A DNA stretch of 64,000 nt, from NCBI GenBank assembly GCA_948144175.1, contig CANXME010002312.1, positions 62,001 through 126,000 on the forward strand, written 5' to 3'. Within the stretch, counting starts at the first letter, position 1. Every line of letters starts with the position of its first letter. The DNA comes from Closterium sp. NIES-65 (lineage: Eukaryota; Streptophyta; Zygnematophyceae; Desmidiales; Closteriaceae). Made by a program: the position numbers and the translations under genes. This document shows positions 45,401 to 54,800 of this stretch, in pieces. The notes under the pieces were generated by a model. The model had not been told where the DNA came from, did no database searches, and saw only the letters and a list, made by a program, of their open reading frames with translations.

Positions 45401-45531
45401 TGTCAGATTATTATGGCTGATGCATGTTTGTAGGCTATAGTGGGGTAGCACATATGGGGTACAGTTTGCTAGGGTTGTATTTGTACCCAACTCTGACTTA
45501 GTCAATTCATTCCTGTTCTGTTAGTTTCACA
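45401..45531 (+). repeat. 3' LTR of copy 4
   Basis: 131 bp, no difference seen from the 5' LTR, followed directly by the ATATT duplication. Confidence 0.97.
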
Positions 45532-48407
45532 ATATTTTCCACCTTCTGATCGAGTGAGACCGCTAGATTCCCTTTCCTTTTTGAGAAATGAGCGTTTCCG
45601 TTCTCCTTGGCCCTAGTTGCACTATAAGTGCGAAATGCCGGCGAGACTGGCCGATGCACCATTTTCTCTACACATGTGCGTTAGTTACCTTTCAAACCCT
45701 TACGTTCACTAGATGAATTTATTTCCTACCTTCTATTTGAGTGAGACCACTAGATTCCGGGTACTATGCGAGATCTGAGCGGTTCCATTCTCCCTGGCAT
45801 TTGCACTCTAAGTTCCCATACTGACCGACCTGGCCAATGCACCATTTTCCATATACATATGCATTAGATTCCTTCCGAACCTTATTAGCTCACTAGGTTT
45901 ATATATTTCCCACCTTCTGATCGAGTGAGACCGCTAGATTCCCTTTACTTTTTGAGAAATGAGCGTTTCCGTTCTCCTTGGCCCTACTTGCACTATAAGT
46001 GCGAAATGCCGGTCAGACTAGCCGATGCACCATTTTCTCTACACATGTGCGTTAGTTACCTTTCAAACCCTTACGTTCACTAGATGAATTTATTTCCTAC
46101 CTTCTATTTGAGTGAGACCACTAGATTCCGTGTACTATGCGAGATCTGAGCGCTTCCGTTCTCCCTGGCATTTGCACTCTAAGTTCCCATACTGACCGAC
46201 CTGGCCAATGCACCATTTTCGATATACATATGCATTAGATTCCTTTCGAACCTTATTAGCTCACTAGATTTATATATTTCCCACCTTCTGATCGAGTGAA
46301 ACTGCTAGATTCCCTTTACTTTTTGAGAAATGAGCGTTTCCGTTCTCCTTGGCCCTACTTGCACTATAAGTGCGAAATGCCGGCCAGACTGGCCGATGCA
46401 CCATTTTCTCTACACATGTGCGTTAGTTACCTTTCAAACCCTTACGTTCACTAGATGAATTTATTTCCTACCTTCTATTTGAGTGAGACCACTAGATTCC
46501 GTGTACTATGCAAGATCTGAGCGCTTCCGTTCTCCCTGGCATTTGCACTCTAAGTTCCCATACTGACCGACCTGGCCAATGCACCATTTTCGATATACAT
46601 ATGCATTAGATTCCTTTCGAACCTTATTAGCTCACTAGATTTATATATTTCCCACCTTCTGATCGAGTGAAACCGCTAGATTCCCTTTACGTTTTGAGAA
46701 ATGAGCGTTTCCGTTCTCCTTGGCCCTACTTGCACTATAAGTGCGAAATGCCGGCCAGACTGGCCGATGCACAATTTTCTCTACACATGTGCGTTAGTTA
46801 CCTTTCAAACCCTTACATTCACTAGATGAATATATTTCCTACTTTCTATTTGAGTGAGACCCCTTGATTCCGTGTACTATGCGAGATCTGAGCGCTTCCG
46901 TTCTCCCTGGCATTTGCTTTTTGAGTTCCGATACTGACCGACCTGGCCAATGCACCATTTTCTCTATACATGTGCGTTGAATACATTTCAAACCTTATTA
47001 GCTGACTAGATTTATATATTTCCCACCTTCTGATCGAGTGAGACCGTTAGATTCCCTCTACTTTTTGAGAAACGAGCGTTTCCGTTCTCCCTGGCCAGAC
47101 TGGCCGATGCACCATTTTCTCTACACATGTGCGTTAGTTACCTTTCAAACCCTTACATTCACTAGATGAATATATTTCCTACTTTCTTTTTGAGTGAGAC
47201 CCCTTGATTCCGTGTACTATGCGAGATCTGAGCGCTTCCGTTCTCCCTGGCATTTGCTTTTTGAGTTCCGATACTGACCGACCTGGCCAATGCACCATTT
47301 TCTCTATACATATGCGTTGAATACATTTCAAACCTTTTTAGCTGACTAGATTTATATATTTCCCACCTTCTGATCGAGTGAGACCGTTAGATTCCCTCTA
47401 CTTTTTGAGAAACGAGCGTTTCCGTTCTCCCTGGCCAGACTGGCCGATGCACCATTTTCTCTACACATGTGCGTTAGTTACCTTTCAAACCCTTACGTTC
47501 ACTAGATGAATATATTTCCTACCTTATATTTGAGTGAGACCACTAGATTCCGTGTATTATGCGAGATCTGAGCGGTTCTGTTCTCCCTGGCATTTGCACT
47601 CTAAGTTCCCATACTGACCGACCTGGCCAATGCACGACTTTCCATATACATATGCATTAGATTCCTTCCAAACCTTATTAGCTCACTAGATTTATATATT
47701 TCCCACCTTCTGATCGAGTGAGACCGCTAGATTCCCTTTACTTTCTGAGAAATGAGCGTTTCCGTTCTCCTTGGCCCTACTTGCACTATAAATGTGAAAT
47801 GCCGGCCAGACTGGCCGATGCACCATTTTCTCTACACATGTGCGTTAGTTACCTTTCAAACCCTTACGTTCACTAGATGAATTTATTTCCTACCTTCTAT
47901 TTGAGTGAGACCACTAGATTCCGTGTACTATGCGAGATCTGAGCGCTTCCGTTCTCCTAGGCATTTGCACTCTAAGTTCCCATACTGACCGACCTGGCCA
48001 ATGCACCATTTTCCATATACATATGCATTAGATTCCGTTGGAACCTTATTAGCTCACTAGATTTATATATTTCCCACCTTCTGATCGAGTGAGACCGCTA
48101 GATTCCCTTTACTTTTTGAGAAATGAGCGTTTCCGTTTTCCTTGGCCCTACTTGCACTATAAGTGCGAAATGCCGGCCAGACTGGCCGATGCACCATTTT
48201 CTCTACACATGTGCGTTAGTTACCTTTCAAACCCTTACGTTCACTAGATGAATTTATTTCCTACCTTCTATTTGAGTGAGACCACTAGATTCCGTGTACT
48301 ATGCGAGATCTGAGCGCTTCCGTTCTCCTAGGCATTTGCACTCTAAGTTCCCATACTGACCGACCTGGCCAATGCACCATTTTCCATATACATATGCATT
48401 AGATTTC
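45532..48407. repeat. 371-bp dimeric satellite, block 5
   Basis: Nearly eight dimers. Ordinary a/b dimers occupy both ends. A variant pair (GAATATATTTCCTACTTTC with GTTGAATACATTTC) lies at about 46757-47436 and includes two shortened 340-bp units. The block ends with ATTTC, one side of the target duplication of the miniature LTR element. Confidence 0.95.
46757..47436. repeat. Two tandem 340-bp shortened satellite units
   Basis: Units 46757-47096 and 47097-47436 share private variants (ACATTCAC, CCCCTTGATTCC, GCTTTTTGAGTTCC). Each lacks the same 31 bp of the b half, between two GGCC motifs, and 371 minus 31 gives the observed 340. A short deletion, probably between the GGCC repeats, was then amplified as a new dimer. 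The lost piece contains one of the two dyads of the b half. Confidence 0.85.
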
Positions 48408-48546
48408 TGTCAGAGGTCCACTGGTGATCCCCGATCGATCCTAGGGAAGGGTTACAGGCACATTTGCCTGGGGGGTTATGGGCGCACTGACCCGCTACTG
48501 AAACACGCCCTTTTATCCCAATGGTCTAGTGGTTGGGATTCTGAGA
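48408..48546 (+). repeat. 5' LTR of the miniature element
   Basis: 139 bp from TGTCAGAGG to TTCTGAGA. It contains a T4 run (48511-48514) and, near its 3' end, a 7-bp perfect hairpin: ATCCCAA (48515-48521) and TTGGGAT (48533-48539) enclosing the A box. It ends in GA rather than the usual CA. Confidence 0.85.
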
Positions 48547-48579
48547 TGGTATCAGAGAAAAGGTCTCGGGTTCGAATCC
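48522..48579 (+). promoter_or_regulatory. Pol III A and B boxes split across the LTR edge
   Basis: A box TGGTCTAGTGG (48522-48532) fits the consensus TRGYNNANNNG and lies in the LTR. B box GGTTCGAATCC (48569-48579) fits GWTCRANNC and lies in the internal region, 47 bp downstream, a normal spacing. Three hairpins follow one another like a tRNA cloverleaf: ATCCCAA/TTGGGAT, TCTGA/TCAGA around a 7-nt loop at the LTR-primer-site edge, and TCGGG/CCCGG around TTCGAAT. The D-arm region resembles tRNA-Glu, but the acceptor ends do not pair and the variable region is long. It is therefore tRNA-derived rather than a working tRNA gene. The first T4 after the B box is at 48719-48722. Confidence 0.7.
48547..48558 (+). 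other. Primer-binding site of the miniature element
   Basis: TGGTATCAGAGA starts at the first base after the LTR and matches the initiator-Met complement better than the sites of the full-length copia copies do. Part of it forms the loop and 3' strand of the middle hairpin. Confidence 0.85.
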
Positions 48580-48604
48580 CGGTGTATGCACTTCGGGCAT
48601 CCCA

Positions 48605-48615
48605 GTGCGGGGGGG
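48605..48615 (+). other. Polypurine tract of the miniature element
   Basis: GTGCGGGGGGG directly precedes the second LTR, in the position and style of the G-rich tracts of the copia copies. Confidence 0.7.
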
Positions 48616-48754
48616 TGTCAGAGGTCCACTGGTGATCCCCGATCGATCCTAGGGAAGGGTTACAGGCACATTTGCCTGGGGGGTTATGGGCGCACTGACC
48701 CGCTACTGAAACACGCCCTTTTATCCCAATGGTCTAGTGGTTGGGATTCTGAGA
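48616..48754 (+). repeat. 3' LTR of the miniature element
   Basis: 139 bp with no difference seen from the 5' LTR. It carries the A box again but is followed by satellite, so it has no B box. Its T4 run (48719-48722) is the first possible Pol III stop after the B box. Confidence 0.85.
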
Positions 48755-49617
48755 ATTCCTTTCAAACCTTATTAGCTCACTAGATTTATATATTTCCCAC
48801 CTTCTGATTGAGTGAGACCGCTAGATTCCCTTTACTTTTTGAGAAATGAGCGTTTCCGTTCTCCTTGGCCCTACTTGCACTATAAGTGCGAAATGCAGGC
48901 TAGACTGGCCGATGCACAATTTTCTCTACACATGTGCGTTAGTTACCTTTCAAACCCTAATGTTCACTAGATGAATATATTTCCTACTTTCTATTTGAGT
49001 GAGACCACTTGATTCCGTGTACTATGCGAGATCTGAGCGCTTCCGTTCTCCATGGCATTTGCATTTTAAGTTCCGATACTGACCGACCTGGCCAATGCAC
49101 CATTTTCTCTATACATGTGCGGTAAATATATTTCAAACCTTTTTAGCTGACTAGATTTATATATTTCCCACCTTCTGATTGAGTGAGACCGTTAGATTCC
49201 CTCTACTTTTTGAGAGACGAGCGTTTCTGTTCTCCCTGGCCCCACCTGCACTATGAGTGCGAAATGCCGGCCAGACTGGCTGATGCACCATTTTCTCTAC
49301 ACATGTGCGTTAGTTACCTTGCAAACCCTTACGTTCACTAGATGAATATATTTCCTACCTTATATTTGAGTGAGACCACTAGATTCCGTGTATTATGCGA
49401 GATCTGAGCGGTTCCGTTCTCCCAGGCATTTGCACTCTAAGTTCCCATACTGACCGACCTGGCCAATGCACCACTTTCCATAAACATATGCATTAGATTC
49501 CTTCTGAACCTTATAAGCTCACTAGATTTATATATTTCCCACCTTCTGATCGAGTGAGACCGCTAGATTCCCTCTACTTTTTGAGAAATGAGCGTTTCCG
49601 TTCTCCTTGGCCCTACT
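48755..49617. repeat. 371-bp dimeric satellite, block 6
   Basis: About 2.3 dimers between the miniature element and copy 5. It begins with ATTCC, continuing the half-unit interrupted by the insertion, and ends with CTACT, the target site of copy 5. Confidence 0.95.
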
Positions 49618-49753
49618 TGTCAGAACATTATAGCTTATATATATTTGTGTAGGCTATAGTGGGGTATCCCATAAGGGGTACAACCCAATCAGGGTTTCCC
49701 ATATGTACTCACTTCATTCATAGTTGATCCATTCTCTCGTTCACTTCTTGTCA
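49618..49753 (+). repeat. 5' LTR of copy 5
   Basis: 136 bp, TGTCAGAACATTATAGC to CACTTCTTGTCA. It differs from the copy 2 LTR by a TATATATATTTGTG segment upstream of the shared GTAGGCTATAGTGGGGTA block. That segment could act as a TATA box, but it is not conserved in the other copies. Confidence 0.96.
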
Positions 49754-49783
49754 TGGAATCAGAGCAGGTTCCCCTGTGGGAAC
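49754..49783 (+). other. Primer-binding site and stem-loop, copy 5
   Basis: TGGAATCAGAGCAGG (49754-49768) and then GTTCCC-CTGT-GGGAAC (49768-49783), as in copies 2 and 3. Confidence 0.8.
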
Positions 49784-49799
49784 TGTGCTTCGGGCCCAC

Positions 49800-50740
49800 C
49801 ACCTAGAACTTTTTTTTTCTGCCCTGGCGCCCGCCCTAGGGCCCGCCCTTTCGAGCCGCCCGTTAGCGCCGCCCGTTAGCGCCGCCCGTGCGGCTGCCCG
49901 TTCGCGCCGCCCTTTGCGCAGCCAGTAGCGCCGCCCGTGCGGCCGCCCGTTAGCGCCGCCCGTGCCGCCGCCCGTAGCGCCGCCCGTGAGCCGCCGCCCG
50001 TAGCGCCGCCCGTGAGCCGCCGCCCGTAGCGCCGCCCGTGAGCCGCCGCCCGTCGCGCCACCCGTTAGCGCCGCCCGTGCGCCGCGGCCCGTGAGCGCCA
50101 CCCGTGACGCAGCCGCCCGTGAACCGCCGCCCGTGACGCCGCCGCCCGTGACGCCGCCGCCCGTCAAGTCGCCCCCCCCCCCCCCCCCCCCCCCCCCCCC
50201 GTGACGCCGCCGCCCGTCCCGCCGCCCCGCCCGTCACGCCGCCCTCCCGTGGGCCGGCGCTGCCCGCGAACCGCCCACCCGTGGGCCTTCAGCCCGCCCG
50301 TGAGCTGCCGACGCCGCCCGTGAGCAGCCGACGCCGCCGACGCCGCCCGTGAGCCGCTGACGCCGCCGACGCCACCCGTGAGCCGCCGACGCCGCCGACG
50401 CCGCCCGTGAGCCGCCGACGCAGCTGCCGCTGCCGTCGCCCGTGAGCCGCCGACGCCGCCGCCGCCGCCCGTGAGCCGCCCTGGCCGCCCGCCCAGCCGC
50501 CCGTGAGCTCCCCACGCGCCGTCCCAGCCGCCCGTGAGCCGCCACCGAGCCGCCCCAGCCGCCCGTGCCGCCGCCCGAGCCGCCTGAGCCGCCCGAGCCG
50601 CCCGGGCCGCCCGCGCCGCCCTAGCCACCCGAGCCGCCCGAGCCGCCCGAGCCGCCCGAGCCGCCCGCGCCGCCCGAGCCGCCCGCGCCGCCCGAGCCGC
50701 CCGAGCTGCCCGAGCTGCCCGAGCCGCCAGAGGAGCTGCA
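49800..50740 (+). repeat. GC-rich repetitive leader, copy 5
   Basis: The same succession of GCCGCCCGT, GACGCCGCC and GAGCCGCC repeats as in copies 2 and 3, with different repeat numbers. A run of about 29 C (50172-50200) occurs only in this copy. Confidence 0.85.
50172..50200 (+). repeat. Poly-C run of about 29
   Basis: A homopolymer within the copy 5 leader that is absent from copies 2 and 3. It may be true slippage in GC-rich repeats or a sequencing or assembly artefact. Confidence 0.8.
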
Positions 50741-50837
50741 CTCCTGCTCCTGTCGGACTACTGCTGCTCCTGGGTTGTGTACCTGCGCCGCTGACCTACT
50801 CGACTCTTCCTGCCCGGTGAGACTGTCAGCTGCTGTC

Positions 50838-51815
50838 ATGGCCACCCCCAATGTCGATGAGGTCTCTCTCTTTGACTTTGTCTCTGGCGCTGTCCCTGCC
50901 CCTCCTCCTGATGCTGATTCCGTCGTTCGCTCCAAGTGGGCGACCCGCGATGCTGCTGCACGTCTTGCTGTGCGTCGCCACCTCCCTTCCTCCGAGCGTT
51001 CCCACTTTAGTCAGTGCAAGACCGCTCAGGCCTTGTACGACGCTGTAGTTGCACGCTACTCCTCCCCTTCCTCCGCTACGCTAAGCCGCCTCATGCTACC
51101 TTTTCTCTTCCCTGACCTAGCTGCCTTTCCCACTGTCGCTGACCTCATTACCCACCTCCGCGCTAGTGACGCTCGCTACCGCGCTGCCCTTCCTGCTGAG
51201 TTCCGCGCCGCCAACCCTCCTCCCATGTACATCACTCTCTACTTTCTTGTCACCCGTCTCCCTGAGTCCCTTCGTGTCGTTAGGGACCAGTTTCTCTCTG
51301 TCTGTCCCACCACCCTCACTGTCGACCTCCTTGAGGAGTCCCTGCTAGCGGCTGAGAAGAGCATAGTCGCTGTAGGGGCCTCTCGGGGTGACCCTCGCAC
51401 CCCCATCTTTGAGGGGTGTTCTCCTTCCCCCATGCTGCCCTCTGTCGCCTCTGCCGATGCGGCCGACCTCGCTGGTTTTGAGTCGGTCGGTGCGGCGTCT
51501 GCCCCCAGCGGTAGACGCCGCTCTGGCAAGGACAAGGGGGGCAAGGGAGCGGGTGGAGCTAGAGGAGGCAGTGGCGGCGGAGGTGGGGGTGGCGGGGGGA
51601 GTGGGGGTGGCGGTGGAGGTGGTGGCGGGAGTGGAGGTACTGGTGGAGGCGGTGGAGGCGGAGGTGGCGGCGGAGGCGGTGGCGGAGGAGGCGGGGGCGA
51701 GGGTACCAGTGGGGGCGGTGGCGGTGGAGACGGGGGCGGTGGTGGAGGCGGGAGTGGCGGTGGCGGCGGGGGTCGGAGTGTCTCGTCCCAGCGCAGCAGC
51801 TCTGGGGGTGGTCAG

Positions 51816-51853
<38 letters not shown>

Positions 51854-54800
51854 CTCTCGCACCGTCCCCGCCCCTCAGCAGCTCCGTGAGTGGTACTTGC
51901 AGCGTCAGCGTGGTGGTGCGTTTGGTCCCTGCCCCTACGTTCTTCGCACCGGCGACCGTGCGGGGGAGAGGTGTGGAGGCACCCACACGGCCCGCCGCTG
52001 CTTTGGCCGCCTAACCGACGCCTGGCGTCAGCAGTTTCCGGAGGCCGCTGAGATCCCCCGCTGGGGGGAGCTGTCTAGGGCTGGTGTAGCCATTTATGAT
52101 CTTGACTTTGATGCTATTCTTTCTGCTATGTATGTTGTGACTGGTAGTGATGAGGATGACTGTTACCGGTGTTTCCCGCCCGACCCGGGCATTGGTACTG
52201 CTGCGTCAGGTACTAGTGAGGCTGCTGCTCTAGGTGCCAGTGAGTCTGTGCTCTCAGGTGCTGGTGAGTCTGCCCTCTCAGGTACTGTGTCGGCTTCGGC
52301 CTCTCACACCTTCACACTTGACTCTGGAGCGTCTCGCTCCTTCTTTCGGGACCGCACTACTCTCACGCCGCTGAGTCGGCCGGTTGCGGTGTCCCTGGCT
52401 GACCCCTCTGGGGGGCCTGTCCTGTCTCGCTTCTCCACGGTACTTCCGTGTCCGGCGGCCCCCTCTGGCACCCTGTCTGGTCTCTACCTCCCCTCGTTCT
52501 CGACGAACCTGGTGAGTGGTGCTGACCTACAGGATGCGGGTGTCCACCAGTTCACTCCTGCTCGTCAGCGGGTGACCCACTGCACAGAGGCTAGCATGGG
52601 ACGCCACCTGGCTACGTTTACACGTCGGCCAGGGTCGAGCCTGTACACACTGACCACTGCTTCTCCTCCAGGTACTGAGTCTGGTAGGGTCCCTTCGTCT
52701 GGTCAGGTGTTTGCCGCAGCGTCCAGGTCTGGTCCTGAGTCTTCCCCCTGTTCGTGTCGTCGTCTGTCTCACGAGACCCTCCTCTGGCACCACCGCCTTG
52801 GCCACCCCTCTCTGCTTCGGCTCAGAGGCATGGCCTCCCGTCTTCTTGTGTCTGGTCTCCCCCGGTCTCTACCTCCCCTTCCTCAGGGCCCCGGCCCTGC
52901 CTGTGTCCCCTGTGTCGAGGGGCGCCAGCGTGCTGCCCCTCACTCCTCCCAGTTTCCTCCGACAGAGGCCCCGCTGCAGACACTTCACATGGACGTGTGG
53001 GGCCCAGCCCGCGTCCGTGGACAGGGTCAGGAGCGCTACTTCCTGCTCGTTGTTGACGACTACTCGCGTTACACCACAGTCTTCCCCTTGCGCAGCAAGG
53101 GTGAGGTTACTGAGGTGCTGATCGACTGGATCCGCGCAGCTCGTCTTCAGCTCAGGCAGAGCTTTGGCTCCGACTTTCCTGTGTTGCGTCTGCACTCTGA
53201 CAGAGGCGGAGAGTTCTCCTCTGGCCTTCTCCGTGCCTACTGTCGGGCGCGAGGCATCCGCCAGTCCTTCACGCTTCTGGACTCTCCACAGCAAAATGGG
53301 ATTGCTGAGCGCCGCATTGGCATGGTCATGGACGTCGCCCGTACGTCCATGATGCATGCGGCTGCCCCCCATTTTCTGTGGCCGTTTGCGGTCAGGTACG
53401 CAGCGCATCAGATCAACCTCTACCCCAGGGTCTCCAGGCCGGAGACCTCCCCAGCCCTGCTGTGGACGGGGAAGGTTGGCGATGCGTCGGCGTTCCGGGT
53501 CTGGGGATCTCGGGCGTTTGTCCGCGACTTGTCTGCGGACAAGCTGTCCCCTCGCGCTGCTCCCTGCGTCTTCCTAGGGTTCCCCCCCGACGCCCCTGGG
53601 TGGCAGTTCTACCACCCCTCCTCTCGACGTGTTCTGTCCTCCCAGGACGTCACGTTCGACGAGTCGGTACCCTACTACCGCCTCTTCCCCTACCGCACTC
53701 CGTCCCTCCCCCCACCCCCGCTCTTCTTGGTACCAGGTCCCCCCCCGGTAGTCCCCCTCCCCCCTCAGGGTCCTGCCCCTTCAGGTGTGTCCCAGGTAGA
53801 CGCGGTCGAGCCTGTCGAGGTCACTGGTGACTCTGGTGTTGCTGCGGGAGCTGAGCCTAGGGGTGCGGAGTCTGGGGGTGCTGAGCCTGGGGGTGCGGAG
53901 TCTGGGGGTGCTGAGCCTGGGGGTGCGGAGTCTGGGGGTGCTGAGTCTGGGGGTGCTGAGCCTGGGGGTGCTGAGCCTGGGGGTGCTGAGCCTGGAGGTG
54001 CTGAGCCTGGGGGTGCTGTGCCTGGGAGTGCTGTGCCTAGGGGTGCTGAGCCTGGGGGTGCTGAGCCTGGGGGTGCTTCGTCTCGCCGGGAGCCACTCTC
54101 CCCACAGGAGCTGCGTGAGTGGTTTGCCAGGCGCTGGAGGCGTGCTGCTGGTGCTGGTGGTTCTTCGGCTGCAGAGGGCACTGCTGCCGCGCGTCCCGGC
54201 GGTGCTCGTCCTGTGGGTGCTGGAGCTGCTGGGTCTGCGAGTTCTCCTGGAGCTGGTGCTGCTGAGGGTGTTGGCGCTGAGCCTGCTGCTGGCGGTCCGA
54301 CTGACAGTGCTCCTGGTGCTGCTGCTGGAGGTTCTGGAGCTTCTGGTGGTACTGCTGGAGGTGCTACTGGAGTGGGTGCTCCTGCCGAGGGTGCTGGTGC
54401 TGTTCCTGCCGTTTTTGGCGTCGCCGCGCGGCCCCGACCGTACTTCGTTCCGCTCCTGCAGCAGGTTCTTGGTCTTCCACTTTCTCCTCCTCCCTTAGAG
54501 GGTCCGCAGCCTGTCCGGTCACAGCCACAGCTACAGCCTGCCTCCCCTTTGCCTGCTCCTTCTCCCTACGCTGGTCCGACGGGAGGTCTTACTGAGCGTC
54601 GTGAGCCTGCGTCTCGTCCTGCGTCGCCTGTTCGTACTGAGCGCGCTAGTGGTCGCGGGTCGCGTCAGCGTCCTCCTCCTGTCCCTGGCACGCACCGGAT
54701 GTCACTGCGTCCGTCCACTGCTCCTCTGCGTGCCCCGTTGCCTTCTCCTCCTGCTTCCTCTCTTCCTGCTCTTGCCGACCCGGAGTCGGACTCTATTCGT

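Larger units (their letters stand above)
38014..45531 (+). mobile_element. Ty1/copia LTR retrotransposon, copy 4 (looks whole)
   Basis: A 7518-bp element with 131-bp LTRs that look identical to each other, flanked by ATATT (38009-38013 and 45532-45536). It has a primer-binding site, GC-rich leader, one uninterrupted gag-pol frame and a polypurine tract. No break is evident. Identical LTRs and a perfect target duplication mean a very recent insertion. Its LTR differs from those of copies 1, 2, 3 and 5 outside the shared central block and resembles the fragmentary copy 6. Confidence 0.97.
48408..48754 (+). mobile_element. Miniature LTR element (TRIM/SMART-like) with Pol III boxes
   Basis: A 347-bp element with two 139-bp direct repeats that look identical and only 69 bp between them. 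The first repeat is followed at once by TGGTATCAGAGA, an 11 of 12 match to the initiator-Met primer-site consensus. The second is preceded by a run of seven G. The flanks are ATTTC (48403-48407) and ATTCC (48755-48759), a 5-bp target duplication with one mismatch; the undisturbed satellite has ATTCC there. The ends are TGTCAGA and TCTGAGA, nearly inverted, and TGTCAGA is the same start as all copia LTRs here. There is no coding capacity, so movement would need proteins in trans. It carries A and B boxes of a tRNA-type Pol III promoter. Confidence 0.85.

Noticed and set aside
48515-48586. A functional host tRNA gene (Glu-like)
   Set aside because: The acceptor strands do not pair, the variable region is too long, and half of the sequence is LTR that recurs without a T arm. 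It is a tRNA-like part of a miniature LTR element.
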